Source: Pyrocephalus nanus (taxonomy: Eukaryota; Chordata; Aves; Passeriformes; Tyrannidae). Taken from it: a stretch of DNA of 64,000 bases. The notes under the pieces were generated by a model that searched no databases, was not told the origin of the DNA, and was given only the letters and a program-made list of their open reading frames with translations. Positions within the stretch are counted from its first letter, which is position 1. Each line of letters starts with the position of its first letter. Shown here piece after piece: positions 43,275-58,479 of the stretch. The stretch spans positions 71,196,629 to 71,260,628 of the forward strand of contig CM076262.1 of NCBI GenBank assembly GCA_038380795.1, in the 5' to 3' direction. The translations under genes and the position numbers were made by a program.

Positions 43275-46200
43275 CCTAACTAAATCATTGCTTCTTTTAA
43301 CCTAGACTTTGACTGGTTAATTCCTTAAAAGCATATTAAGAATAAGGTATTTCAGAAAAAGGTATGGACAGTGTTCTCATTCTATTCCTAGACTGGTCTG
43401 TTTGACTCCATTTCAAAACTGGCAGGGAACAGTGCCAATTACACGAAAATTGAAAGGTCTGTAGCAAGATAATCATAAGGAGAAAAATAAAATCACCCTA
43501 TATTCATAACCCTTTCACAGGACAAAAAAAACCCAACAAACTCCTTTCTGCTCGCAAACACAAGCAGGGTGTTCTGACCAGGTTTGTCCACGCGGAGCAA
43601 ACAGCAAGCCTGTTCGGACTGTGAACCTCCTGACATAAATATTTACAACCCACAAGAATATCTGGAGAGTTTAATGGAGGCAAATATACTCCTTTCATGG
43701 AACAGCAATTCCACTCCAGGAGAGTCACCCCTACAAAGTGCTCAGCACAGAAGAAGTGCAAGAAGTCACTGTGTGAAGTGCACACACCAGCAGCCATCTC
43801 CGGTGAGCCTCGGCATCCGGGTTCAAGGGCTCGCTTTAAGTTAGCAGTGCCAGCTGTAAATGTGAACACACCATCCCTGGAGCCTGCAAGGCAGCTGCAT
43901 CCCCCCATATCTTTCTAAGCAACTTAAATCACTCACTGGTAGCAGTCCACCTGGGGGAAATTCCGTATCAACATAATACAGCCTCACTGGCAACAACCAC
44001 TTTCAAAGTCCAAATGGCTCCCAAGTGGCACCAAAGAAGTGGGTGGCACTTTACCACCTGAACCTCTCCACTGAGTGGGTTGAAATGTGAGGGCTCCTCA
44101 GCAGGAGAACTGGAAGAGGAGCCGATCGCAGTCCCAGACACGGACGAGCCACCAGCTCAGCCAGAAGCAGGATCATGCAAAAAAGCTTTAATTACAACTG
44201 CATCTCTGGTGCCACTCGGCAATAACACAGACCCCTCCCTACAGTATGAGGAACTGGGCTCTTTTGAAGAAACCGGACTCTTTTGAAGAAACCACTGGCA
44301 AAGCAACCCAAGTATTTAACATTTCATAGGAAATTAATGAGGTTAAATATGCTGGGGACAACGAATATGGTATTTAAGTCTGCACACTGGCTGCCAGAGG
44401 AGATGAATGGTGACAGATCAGAAACTGAGACCTGTTTCTCCCTGTTTTCTTCTCCTAGCCCACCCCCTCAGAAGGAAGCAAAAAATATCTTTGCTCTACT
44501 GGATTTGAACTGAAGTGAATCCCATATCACATGCACCGCAGCAAATATTTTTAATGCTGGCATTTTTGAGACGCGACATCATCATAAAGGTGGATTACAG
44601 ATGTCCAAAGGAATCAGATTTCTCCAGCTTCCAAAGACACAGTTTAAAAGGTTCCTTCCTATATGCCCGAGCCTGACCTACCTTCCTGAAAAAAAAAAAT
44701 GGAAAAAAACAAAACAAAAAACTCTTCTACACATTCTACAGCTTCTAGACAAATTCCTTACCTAGAACTCAGGGAATGCTGATTGTATCAATTCACTAGG
44801 GAAAGGAAACATGAATACAGTTCATTTCTCCCATAACCATTAACGCTGTGAAACAAGAACAAAGCTCTCCACCTGATTATCTTCATATAACTCACACTGA
44901 GGGATCCTTTACCTGCATACACCTCTCACCAGATATAGAGTTTAACCCTATACCCAGAACTTCCCTATATCTTCAGTGCACCTTGCCAAAAATGCTCTTT
45001 CACCTGACCTCCAAGATACAGAAAAAAATACCATCAAACTAAGTCCTAATTTTTCAGTTTTAAACAAAAGCCACAGCAATCTGATGGTAAGTGAACTATA
45101 TCACAGATACAACTGGAAGAACTATTAGAGTAATGGTGGGGTTTGTAGCACGTTAGATCACATTAATCTTAGATTGTTTTATGAAGAGATGAAAGGGGAA
45201 AATGCATCAGAAATCATGGCACACTGATTTCTGAGGCCTCACGTAATGAAGAAGTACTGTACAGTCCAAGGTAAGGAGACCCTTCACCTGAAGGCACAAA
45301 CCACACTGGCAACACCACACTGCACTTCATCTCTAACCTGAGTGCTTCAGAGGCAAAAACCTACTCCTTGTCCCCTTCTCTGACTTCTGGTAGAAAAATT
45401 TGTGCACACACCACCAGTTACAGCTTAGCAAGTCTTGAACGTTAAGCTCTTCTAAAAACATGTAAACGAATCTACCTAAAAAAAAAAAATGCAATGATCT
45501 GTTTATGAAAACCAAGAAACAACTGATTAAAACCAATTAAAACAACAACAATATTAAAACAATAATAATGGATTAATACAAACCCTCTTCCCAATGCGTA
45601 AGAGGGAAGTGAAATTTTAAAATGCCCGCCACCAGAGAGGCATTTTCATTTCTCCACTAACTGACCTCAAGCACAGAGGTCTGCAATATCCAGTAGATCT
45701 GCACAAACATCATTTACAAAATTCCCATTCAAACAAGAGCTTTATGGCCAAGAGGGACCAGTGACCTCTTTCTTCCACCAGCCATAACACTAAAAAAAAA
45801 AAAAAAAAAGAAAAACAACAACCCAACCCCAAACCACAGAACCTCCACAGCAAAGCTGTCATGACAGTCACCTGCTGGCTCTCAGAAATGCAAACACTTG
45901 CCCTGAAAACATCAGTAGCATCTGGTTTATCACAGTCCTCGGATGACTTCTGGCAGGTTTTTGCCTTGCCCTGTGCAACAGTTTCTAGCCAGTAATGGTC
46001 TCGAACTTCTTCGAGTCCTTATGTATTTCCAGGATACCAATTTTAGTCCTTACCAGAGAGCTGAACAAGTCTACCAGAGTTTCCTCAGAGTAATGACCAC
46101 AGTTCAGCCCTGTAAACCTCGGTCCATCTGCCTTTTTAACGAGAGCAGGGAGGCTAGTTCTGGGAGCAGAGGGGATGCTGCAATCCACAAACACTCACTA

Positions 46201-48133
46201 TTACATCTCTGAGTTTCTGTCTCCAGCACTGTTGGCCTGGCATCCTCCACAGCACCGAATTCACAAACCAAACAGTGAACTTCCCAACTTCACCTCTACT
46301 TTCATGTACAAGCTTATTCATTCTCACGCTGGCATTGCCTCTGCCTCACTAAGGAACTGCTGACACCTCTTCTGAACTCAACACAACTTATCTGAACCAA
46401 TTCTACTTGCACAGATGCTGTTTATTAGGGAGGGCATATCATTAAAATTTGATTTTTATTTCTTCACAGCTCAAGTGTTTCTGCTGCTTATCTCTCCCTA
46501 AAGTAACAATTAGCCAGCAGGAAAATCACTATCACGTCACAAAATAGAAGATTATTACTTCAGGTAAGCGATCGGACAGGAGGGAACCACGAACACAGAA
46601 AAACCAAAAATGCTGTTCAGGTACAAGTGGCCTTGGCAACAGAGATGAGAAACAAGAAAATAAATTACAGTCATATGATTTATAAACCAAATGCTTCTTC
46701 AAAGTGTCCTATTAAGCATCAAATATACAAAAATGTGCAAAAGCACACCTCACTATTTTGAGATTTGAAGAAATTAAAGGAGCAATATTATCTGACATCA
46801 CATGCAACAGCTATTTCTGTGCTGTCATCTGAACTAGGCTGAACATTAAAGACAAACATGGTATATTAAGAACGGGCATGATTGTTACTTATTAAAATAA
46901 ACTAATCAGGAAACTGTTTCTCCCTATACTCCAGGCTCAACTCAACTTTTGAAAATTGGGTTTAACTGCTACAGCAGAAGTACGAAATGTTACACGTACT
47001 ATTTAAATAAGTGTATTTGTATCTCTGCAAACAGGATACAATATGGCAAACAGATGCACAGAGTGGAAAAAAAAGCTATGGAGGAGATGAAAATCTTTGT
47101 TTTTCAGAGTACCAGCAACTGGAGACAGAGCGGTTACTTCAGCCTACACCACCTAACCTGAGTTAGTCTAATCTTAATCAAAACACTCTAGCCTGGATGA
47201 ATTCTCTAAATCAAAGTGTCGTTGATAAACTGTTAGCAATTAACCTCTTCCCCATCTAGTAAGAAAAAAATCGAGTAAACAGCAAAATGACGTATGCAAA
47301 CACCACAGATGATTCCTTCCCAGAAATACTGAACCCAGAGAAGTAGCTACAGTAATTAGATTTACAGCACTAAAAAGAAAATAACAAAATCCTGTTTTCT
47401 TTCAGACCGTGCCCTGCAAGACAAGAAATTCTGTCGGGGTTGGGAAGTGGAACCAAAATTCTCAGCTACTTTAAGTGACATCCCCCCCCCGTAAGGCTGA
47501 TTTAAAGCTGTACGAGCATCCGTGGCGGTTCACCCGTGAAACACAAACTTCTCTGAAGTCCCAGCGCAGAGCCAGCCCAGCTGAGGGAAGCATTCATTGC
47601 ATTCATTCCTCCTCGCTGCGAGGAGCCAAGTGTCGGTGGAGCGCCAATTCCCGGGCATTTTCCAGCCTCCCCACGCTGAACACGCGAGGCTCCCGGCACG
47701 ATCGACACTCGGGGAGGGGGGAAACGAGAGCAGCCTGGTAATGGGGACAGCTCGGCCTGACACGGGGGAGGCCGAGCAATGCCCCAGAGCCCACGGACTG
47801 CTGGGGGGTGAGGAGAGATGGGGGACGCGAGCTAGTTCGGGGAGCTCTTTTTTTAGAGAAGAAAAAAAATAAAGAGAAGAAAAAAAACAAAACTTGAAAA
47901 CAACAATGGGGCGGCTCGGGAGGCAGGGCGGTCAGCTCCCGGCTCGGCCGGGTGAGTGGCTCCCGAGGCGGGGAGGAGGAGGAGGCGGCGGCCGGCGCTG
48001 AGGGAGGGAGCGCTCTCCCCGCCCGGGCCCCGCGCCCCGCCGGCAGCCAGGCCTGGCCGCTCCCCTCCCGCACGCCCAAACATGGCCCCTCGCCGCCAGC
48101 CCGGCAACTTTCCCCCTGCCCCTCCCCGCTCAC

Positions 48134-48188
48134 CTCTCATCAGCGAACAAAAACTGCAGGCGAGTAGGCTGCGCAGCACGGGCCCCAT
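48134..48188 (-). CDS. LRP6: LRP6 coding exon 1 (signal peptide)
   Basis: The 55-bp coding part encodes MGPVLRSLLACSFCSLMR plus the first base of the next codon. It is a typical signal peptide and matches human MGAVLRSLLACSFCVLLR in length and pattern. The start codon (CAT at 48186-48188 on plus) was chosen by that match; it has A at -3 and G at +4, a strong context. No upstream in-frame ATG is nearer. The donor is GTGAGC. Joined to exon 2 the protein continues [13 protein letters not shown]6 is a single-pass plasma-membrane co-receptor that pairs with Frizzled to stabilise beta-catenin. Confidence 0.95.
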
Positions 48189-48448
48189 CTTCCCTCCCTC
48201 CCTCCTCGCTCTCACCGTCGGGGAGGCGGCGGCGAGGAGCGGCACCTCCGCTGCCAGTTCATGCTTCCAGGCGGGCGGGGGAGGCGGCGGGAAAAGATGG
48301 GGGGGAAGGGGGGAAAGCGGCGAAGGGCTGCCGCGGAGGTTCCCCCCTCGCCCGTGCCTAGCAGGCCCCCGGGCCCGGCGCGGCGCCGCGGGAGCGGGCG
48401 CTGCCCTCCATGCCGGCCGCGGCCGCCGCTCAGCGCCGACGCCGCGCT

Positions 48449-48502
48449 CCGTCCCCCTCCGTCCCCCTCCCTCCCTCCCTCCTTCCCTCCCTCCCTCCCT
48501 CC
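48449..48502. repeat. (CCCT)n simple repeat in CpG island
   Basis: Repeated CCCT and CCCCCTCCGT units. On the LRP6 sense strand this is an (AGGG)n tract upstream of the start codon. Confidence 0.85.
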
Positions 48503-48990
48503 GGCGCAGGGATACAGCCCTCGCTCTCCGCCTCCTTCCCCGCCTCCTCCCGGCCGGACGGGCGGGCGGGCGGGCGAGCCTCTCCCGCGCGGCGGGGACC
48601 GCGGCCCGGCGGAGCTCCGTTCGGGAGGGAGGGCGATTAGGGCCGCGGGGAGAGGGACGCGGACGGGGCGAGGCGGCGGCGGCGGTCGCATTCCAGCGGG
48701 ACTACTTTGCTCCCCCCCCCCCTCGCGCCCCCTCCGCCGGCTGCGGCGCGGCGCGACACAGCACGGCGCGGCGCGGTGCGGCACCGGCGCGTGAGGCCGG
48801 GACTACTTGGCGCCCAGAGCGGCGGCGGCGCCGGCCCGGCCGCACAAAGAGCCCCGCTGAGGGGAGGGGGAGCCGTGAGGGGACGGACGGGGACACGGCG
48901 GGACCCCCCCTGTGCGGGCTGGACAGCGGCGATCCTTGGCCTTTCCCAGAGCAAGGGATTGCTGCTCGGCTGAGGTAATGGTGCGTGGTT

Positions 48991-51900
48991 TATTTCCCGG
49001 CACTTCTGTGGGTGCTTTGGGTTATCTGTCTCTTCCCCCCCCCCCTCCCCCCCCCCCCCTTGTTAAACTTTAAGTGTGGTAAGATGCGTTTGTGCTGCTT
49101 AGAGCAGTAGTCACAAAGAATATGAGTAGCTAATGTGCTGTGTTTAAACATAATTTAGCCTTTTTTCCCCTCTTGTTTTCACGTAAACATGCCCTTCTCC
49201 CGAAGAACCTAAAAAGTTAAGATTTTGTAATACACTCTCAGTTTCAAAAAAAAAAAACAAACTTCCCTCTTCATCTTCTTCGTTTGTTCCTAATAAATAA
49301 TACAAAATGCAGCTTGCTTTCCTCTAGATCAGAAAATCTATTTCATTATTTCAACAAGAAACATTAAGTCTAAATGTCTACCTCACGTTCTCCCTCACAG
49401 AGTGTGACAGCTGGCGACTACAATAATGATATGAAGCACAAGAACTTATAGCAACTTCTGATACGCTTGCGTTCCAAAGCTGGTATTATTTTCTGGATTG
49501 TTAGAAACATTTAAGCTTTAATTTCATGTCTGTTCAACACATATTTTCATAGCTTTTCTTGTTATTACAGTAGGAGGTAACACCTGGGCCAGTTTAAAGG
49601 CCTGGGCATTGTTGACTGATTCTAAGGACAGGCTCCTGGTGGCATGTGATATCAGACTCTCAACTTTTACTGTGTAAAAATAAAACCAAACAAATCCTCG
49701 TCATTTTTTATAAAAAGAAGTATATTTCAAATGCAGCTCAACAGCAAGACCTGCCCAAAGCCAGGTCTACATTGCAAAACGTTGTCCTTGACTGCTGGAT
49801 GGAAGTGCCTCCTCTGTTGCTATGCTGTCAGCTGGGAGGATTAGGGAACTCAAGCAAGATGAGGGGAAGGGCTTTCCATGCAAAAACATAGCCTAGACAG
49901 TAGATAACCTGTGTCCAACCCCTTGTTGGTTTTGCAGGAGTGGGCAGAAGGAGCAGACTTTTTCATTTATTTTCACTGTTGATTGGAATCAGCAAAGAAA
50001 AGAGGGTGGTGGTGGTTTGTTTGTTTTTTTCTTATACAGTTTCCTTATACTTCTTCCATACACACAATTTTGCACAATCTGCCATTAACCTCTGGAGAAG
50101 GATTGTAGACCTGTAGTGAATTCTTTGTATCTTCATCACGCAGTGCACAGCTGAGGAAAAGCTCCAGCCTGAATTCTGCTTCCTCTTCCTCCCTCACTAA
50201 GCAAACTGATTTTGTCTTGGGTTTCTTCTTCTGTGTAGGGGCAGCTGCTGCTGGCACAGCTGTTGGGCTGCAGTTTGAGGGGCTGCTTTCCTCCCCCTCC
50301 TCCTGAGGGTGCTGTTCGGTGTCAAGCAGTGTCTGATAAACAGTAGGCAGGGCCCAGCACGTGGCATGACTTTGTGCCTCTCTGGAGCTACCACAGCCAT
50401 TTTTCTCTCACGTTTTTTGTCACTTTAACAAGAGTCCTGTAGCTGTTCAGGGGTGAAGTTACAAACCACTGGAGGAAACCTGTCACACTGAGGAGACCTG
50501 GCAGACCTAGCAAAGGAAACAAGCTCATCCAGGACTGCTTGAGGATGTGCTTCTTCAGTGGTCATGGTTCTCAGCACGAACCGTGCAGGATTGCGATTTT
50601 AATTTGGCGCTGCCCACCAGACCACAGGGCAAGTCCCAAACTCTCCCCGTGAATGTTTAGCCATAGCTGCATTTCAAAGCCACGTTATAAAAGCGTCATT
50701 TGAGGAAAGTTACTGTTCTGAAATTTGTAAAGTGTTTTAATGCTATGTTGATACAGCAAAAACATCCTTTTAAAAGAGCTCACATTTCAGGCTGACATAC
50801 ACCGAAACACTATTTTGTTTTAGCTTGCTCAGCTTTTCAAAACCGAGTCAGCATCTGGGCCCTATTAACCATAACGTGCGTGCCTTTTAAGCAACAACAA
50901 TTTAAGAATATTTCCTTTTCAAACCCCCTTCAGCATTTTGCAATATGCATAATATTTAACAATTCTGCTTTGCGCTGCAGCCTTTGAAGTTTAAAAATTA
51001 GTTACTGGTAAAGCGCTGCACGTTTTCTTGCCCTCTTTTAGTCACAGAGATTAGCGACTAGAATTCATGCCTGTGGTCAAGAAAGGTAAGTCACTGTGTC
51101 ACAGTAACTGGCAATCTCTTCTACGACAATTTTCAATCTTTATGTGATGCACACAGTGTAAGACACCACCTGGGTGTAGGAAAGAGCTCATCTGCCACTC
51201 ACAGCAGCCACTTCTGGGCTCAAGTACTGTACCATAAAGTGCAGTTTATGGCAAGCAAAGAGGCTCATCCCTCTTCAGTTCAGACTTTGTAAGGAAGAAT
51301 CACGTGTGTATTTCTTATTTATATTTCATATTTATAGTAATATTCATGTTTATATCTTTATTTTTATGTTAATATAAAAACTAGTCTTCAGGTCATCAAA
51401 GACACTGAGCACCTCAAGAATATGGCTGTGGATCATGAACCATGACACCTCTTCATGGGTGTTGTTTTTAGGAGTCAAATTCTCAAAATGCACTAGAAAA
51501 GCAAGCTGAGTTGCTCAGATGAGAAAAGATTGCCCTCTGATGGTTAATCTTTAGGTTCAATGTCTGTGATGTGTTATGAAGTTTTCCTCTTTTAAGAGAT
51601 TTGTAAGGTAAGGCCACACAAATGCGAGGTGTTGGAACAGTTTATTACTTCAAGGAACACCCAAATCTTTTTTACCCTCTTCATTGATTTCTAGGTATTT
51701 ATTAAAAATAAAGATGGAGGCATATTCTTGGTAATTTTTAATTTTCATTAAACTACCATTACCCAGGGTTTATCAGGGAAAAAGCAATGGTCCTGACAAT
51801 TCAGAACTTTTACTCATACTCTTTTTGACAAATGTTATGTTTCACTATGGCAAACGTGTTTTAAGGTCTGAACAAGTAGCATGAAGGATGTAATCTCCAG

Positions 51901-54007
51901 TTTATTTCAGCATTATAAGTTATTGTGAATGCCCTGGAGCACAATACCACTCTTTCACGAGTAAACTTCGAGGACAAAATTCTTACCTTTTAAAAAAAAA
52001 AATCTTTAAATCATCATTTTTCTATCCCCTCCCCAGTCAAGCCCACAAAGACCATATTTGGTCATGTGGATCTCAGAATAAAAGACAGGGAATTGTGTCT
52101 GAATAGCCCCGGCCTCATAAAGCTCCTTCCAATGCCTTTTTCAGTCTCAGAGCTTTGCACTTAATGCAACTTCTACTCATTTTTTTCCTTATTACAGTTG
52201 TGAAAAATCTAACACCTTTACAGCAATCTGCAAAGAGCTTACACAGAACAAAATCCCCATTTATTCTTGGCACATTAAGAAATCTTTTCTTTGAATAATA
52301 CACTTGAAATGCTATTTTCTCGAAATGCGGTTTTTTCTTTTCATAGCCTTAAGAAGTGTAGAGACCCAGATGAAAAAAAAAAAAAGCAAAGAGTGAGTGT
52401 AGGCTTCTGGAAGATGAAGGAAAATGTTCAGTGTGTTCCAGTCTTTCAGGAGGCCAGTAAAGCATTTGGGTATAGGATGTACACTCCTGAAAAGATGAAA
52501 AAGCATTTCTTACTCCTAGCAGAAATAAACTGAAGAACTGTTTGGAGAGCACAAGTGATGCTGAGTTTGCAGCCTTGGAGGGTAGGGACTTAGTGTGCCC
52601 TACTCATCCACCTCAAACAGATCTGCAATTTATTTCAAAAAATGCATATAATAAAGCATCATAATAGAAAGGATGATGGAGGGGGGAAATCCCTCTCTTT
52701 CTCTCTGTTTACTGGAAATGCCAATGCATGACTAATAATGCAATCTGATTTAATGTTATTAACATAGAGAAGATAATATGCTTAGTTTTCTTGTCTTCTA
52801 CACTGTATCATACAGTAAGATGTTTTAAAAGCGTGTGTATATAATCTTCCACCCAGAACCTTCCAGTAAACAAAAAGCTTTCCTATAAAACATTTTTTGG
52901 AAAGTTAAAAAATGAACCAATCAAAACTTTTTTTAATTGTCATCCTCAGAACACGTCAGTTCTATTTAATAAACTGTTGTTGCCCTCTAGTGTTCAAACA
53001 CAGCTCATAAGGGCTCCTCTAGAAAGATTCAAACTGATCACCTAACAATTCCCCATTTGTAACATGCCCCGTGCTCTGAACAACCCCAAGATAAACCTGC
53101 TTGTCTTCTCTTAAACGTTTTGCTACTGTACTGTAACCTGATCAATTAATACCAACCATCTCTCCCTCCAATGAATGACAGCAGAAAGGCACAGTGAGGA
53201 TTCAGGGGTTGTTTTCAGCACCTCTCCTGCAATAAATAAGCTGCTGGGAGCTCACCTGCAGCGGAGAAAGCTCCTCATGAGGTTTTAGTTCTCGTGAGAG
53301 TAAATTATGGTCAAGCTAAGATCTGCATTTTTACAGCTAGACCCAGTACTTATCAGTCTGTAAACTCATCTCCTAGAAAGGTTGTTCCCTCTTATCACGT
53401 TCCTTGGCCACAAACCTCTGAAAATGTCTATAAAAAAAAAAAAAACAACAACTGAGGTTAAAAAAAGTGCAGTCACAAGCTGATGAATTTGAGATACTTT
53501 TCATTTGTAATTTTTGTTCACCTTTAAGAGGTTATCCAGAATGCTTTTCATTTACAGAACAGCTGGGTTTGTATCTATAAAGCAATGTGCAACTCCCCCC
53601 TATAGTAAGAATTCAACTTCTTGACATTTCTTTGATCTCTGAATAATGGAATTTTCAGGGAATTTTCTCGGAGCTTTCAGAAAACTTGCCTTGAGGCCAT
53701 TTTTGGATCAGGCTCGCTTCCCACCACACTGAGCTTGACAGATGTAACAATCTCTTGGGTGTGAGTCACATTTCATATTTTGCAACAGAATTGTTTCCTT
53801 GCATTCAGGAGACACCCTTCCTTCTCTGCTGGGACCTTTGGTGTTGATTATTCTGCCTCACATGGATACTTTGAATGCAAAGCTCTATTACTAAGTATTC
53901 CTTTAAAGCTACAAACAGGGTAAATAGGATTGCCAGGCAATCATGTAACAATATGGTATTTGGTGCAAACAGCACTGAAAACACCCTGGTGCTGCACAGG
54001 TACTCAA
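48991..54007. other. Spacer between LRP6 and MANSC1
   Basis: The spacer is about 5 kb. It opens with two C runs (49035-49045 and 49047-49059) just outside the LRP6 island and includes the coding-like segment at 50045-50580 and an AT-rich, TTTAT-rich patch at about 51300-51375. No CR1 or LTR was recognised. The rest has no feature I can support. Confidence 0.75.
50045..50580 (-). pseudogene. Broken coding-like segment, protein not recognised
   Basis: On the minus strand an ATG at 50565-50563 opens 46 codons beginning MTTEEAHPQAVLDELVSFAR and ending FTPEQLQDSC at a TAA (50427-50425). The same frame continues past it as SDKKRERKMAVVAPE. Near 50400 the coding look moves to another frame, open for about 120 codons and ending RLCKIVCMEEV with a TAA at 50047-50045. 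That part includes an acidic/Ser-rich stretch, an Ala-rich stretch, KKKPKTK, and AEFRLELFLSCALRDEDTK. About 15 bases after the stop is an A-rich stretch, as an old poly-A tail would leave. Together this suggests a retrocopy or decayed gene with one stop and one frameshift. I do not recognise the parent. It could be chance, or an unannotated spliced gene. Confidence 0.4.
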
Positions 54008-54124
54008 TTTATTAGGTGTACTTCTATTTCACTAAGCTTGTCACGGTACAAATTAAGCTCATGGAATGCTTTTTCTCCTTAAATATAAGACCTTCTTAGA
54101 TTAACTTGGATTTGAGTGTTTATT
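54008..54124 (-). terminator. MANSC1: MANSC1 candidate polyadenylation signals
   Basis: Two AATAAA hexamers occur on the minus strand, at 54119-54124 and 54008-54013, about 220 and 330 bp after the MANSC1 stop. The second is followed by a GT-rich stretch (GGGTGTTTTCAGTGCTG), so cleavage near 53985-53995 would be plausible. Only transcript ends would decide. Confidence 0.4.
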
Positions 54125-54341
54125 TTCAGGATTTAGTATAAATCAAAAATGATAGACATTACAGTTCAGCATAGAAAGAGCATTTCTTTTCCCCACCAAA
54201 CCCATATCCTGCCTTCTGCTTTCCCATTAGAGGAGAAAAAAAGGAATCCATCCTCTTCTGAGATTTCAGCATCTGCTGTTCCATTTCAGAGTTGCCCTCT
54301 CAAAATTGAGATGCTCCTTAAAATGTTATTCCCTCTGCCCA

Positions 54342-55324
54342 TCAGACATCAGCGTACATTCCATTGATCAGGTAATCCAGCCTGGTGTAATGCCTCTTCT
54401 GAAGAGACTCGTGGATTTTCTTCCCTGTCAGTGCAATAACTAGCAGCAAGAATATCACCCCAAAAAGCAAAGCTGCCACAAGGCTGCTTTTCTCCCCCAG
54501 CTGAACAACACCTTTCCCTCCCAGAACACCCTCTGGCAGGTGGATTTCTGAGTCAGACGCCTCCTCACCCCGGAGGTCGTTTTGGGGAGACGTGGGGGAA
54601 CCACCAGTAGAGAGAGTGGAATCTGAAAAAGAGGGGAGGGCTCCATGGCTGGTGTGATTGCAAGAGAGAGCTGTTGGCTCAGGAGACGTGGCTGGGGTCC
54701 TGAGCCCTGATGGAGCAGCGGCAGGTCTGGAATTTGGGGTCACTCGCTGGGCTGTAGAAGTCGTGGGACCGGAGAGAGGAACGTGAGTAGCAGCGATGCC
54801 GGTGACAGGGGTGCCAGGTTTAGCTCCAGGGGCTGTGGCAGGAGGAGAGGTAGCTGTGGAGGGGGTGATGGCAGGTTTAGCAACACGAGGATGCAGAGAG
54901 GTTGGATGAAATTCCAGCTGGGCGGTACTTGCAGGCAGAGGAGGAAGAGCAGCACTGCTGGTTTCAGGAGCACCAGACTGAGTGGTGGGGAAGGAAGCAG
55001 TGGGATTTCCAGTCTGAACAGCAGAAAACATGTTTGGTGGCAGGTTAATTACTTTCTGCCTTGGGATGGAATCTGAGCTCTCAGACTGTTCTGCCCTTTG
55101 AGATTCGGAAAAGTCTGCATGAAATTCGATGTTGTCTAAATGCTTGCCTATGTGGTTCACGAGCTCAGATGCCTGATGAAACACAGATTGTTGCAAAGTG
55201 GCAGTAGGATTCTGAGGGCTGTCCTGACTGTGAGAAAAAAAGGCTCCTGCATCTGAAGACGAAGAATACTCATTTGAAGGAAAGTTCTCAGTTTTGATGG
55301 ATTTATCCTCTGGGGCATGGGTGT
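54342..55324 (-). CDS. MANSC1: MANSC1 last coding exon (stalk, membrane segment, tail)
   Basis: This 983-bp exon encodes residues 121-447 and the TGA stop at 54342-54344. It begins THAPEDKSIKTENFPSNEYS after the split aspartate, then a long Ser/Thr/Pro/Ala-rich stalk (for example PATAPGAKPGT, TSPEPTALSCN) likely to be O-glycosylated. One membrane helix follows at about 401-420 (SLVAALLFGVIFLLLVIALT), then the 27-residue tail ending RLDYLINGMYADV. The tail matches human RLDYLINGIYVDI, which identifies the gene; the stalk is poorly conserved. The acceptor is TTTCCAG at 55325-55331. The protein is a predicted single-pass type I membrane protein whose function is not established. Confidence 0.95.
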
Positions 55325-57950
<2,626 letters not shown>

Positions 57951-58170
57951 CTGCGAGGCTGAGCCCCGAGCAGCAGGCGCGCACACAGGCACCCGCGCTG
58001 GCCACGCGGAGCGGCTCCGCGCCCCGGACCCCCCGGGGCAGGGACAGGTCTATATCGATGATGGAATTCTCCATTCTCTCCGCCGAACACTCCTGGCTCA
58101 GGGACCGCCCGGCCATGGCGCAGGTGATCAGCAGCAGGCGGACCAAGCCCCGGCCGCCACCCGGGGACAT
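57951..58170 (-). CDS. MANSC1: MANSC1 coding exon 1 (signal peptide, MANSC start)
   Basis: This 220-bp coding part encodes residues 1-73. A signal peptide (MSPGGGRGLVRLLLITCAMA, about 1-22) is followed by QECSAERMENSIIDIDLSLP and RGVRGAEPLRVASAGACVRA, then CCSGLSLA. Four MANSC cysteines are present (QEC, AC, CC). Human shows the same spacing in QNCLKKSLEDVVIDIQSSL...CINSCC. The ATG (CAT at 58168-58170) is the first that gives a signal peptide; whether a non-coding exon precedes it cannot be told. GC content is high, in contrast to the last exon. The whole coding region is 447 codons, near the 431 of human. Confidence 0.92.
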
Positions 58171-58425
58171 GGTGACCCGGGAGGGCGGGTGTCTTGGCCA
58201 GCCGCGCCAAGCCGTGCCGAGGTGCCTCCTTCACCCCCCGGGCGGGGAGGCGTTCCTGGGGGCACCTTCGGGCTGTCCCCCAGCCGATCGGGAGGGCGGC
58301 TCGGGGAAACCGCGGGTGTCCCGGCACGTCCGGGAGGAGGGACCGCGGGAGGCGGGCCCGGGCCGCCTGCCGGCCCTCCTCCTCCTCCCCTCCTTCCTCC
58401 TGCCCTTCTCCTGCCTTCCTTCTTG

Positions 58426-58464
58426 CCTGCCTACCTACCTACCTGTCTACCTACCTGCCTACCT
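58426..58464. repeat. (CCTA)n / (CCTG)n tetranucleotide repeat
   Basis: About nine tetranucleotides (CCTA, CCTG, TCTA), next to a CCTT/CTCC-rich stretch. It lies about 260 bp upstream of the MANSC1 start codon, so length changes could touch its promoter. Confidence 0.85.
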
Positions 58465-58479
58465 GACTTGCTGCCTGGA

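Larger units (their letters stand above)
38180..48133 (-). other. LRP6 intron 1
   Basis: This 9.95-kb first intron runs from donor GTGAGC in the CpG island to acceptor TTTGAAG. It holds a G-rich tract at 39416-39463, an (AAAC)n run at 43252-43274, and several poly-A or poly-T stretches (for example 42016-42033 and 45793-45810). I recognise no mobile element or RNA gene. First introns often hold enhancers, but nothing specific can be pointed to. Confidence 0.8.
47470..48990. promoter_or_regulatory. LRP6: CpG island, LRP6 promoter region
   Basis: GC content and CpG frequency rise sharply here and fall again past 49 kb. The LRP6 start codon lies inside. The 5' UTR and transcription start must be above 48188 on the minus strand but cannot be placed. 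The island contains a (CCCT)n/(CCGT) stretch at about 48449-48502 and C runs near 48711-48722. There is no evident TATA box. Several long open frames on both strands, up to 340 codons, are products of the GC richness. Confidence 0.85.

Noticed and set aside
47956..48978. 340-codon plus-strand open frame across the LRP6 CpG island
   Set aside because: It is Arg/Pro/Gly/Ala-rich, lies in DNA with few stop codons because of GC content, overlaps LRP6 exon 1 and has no recognisable domain.
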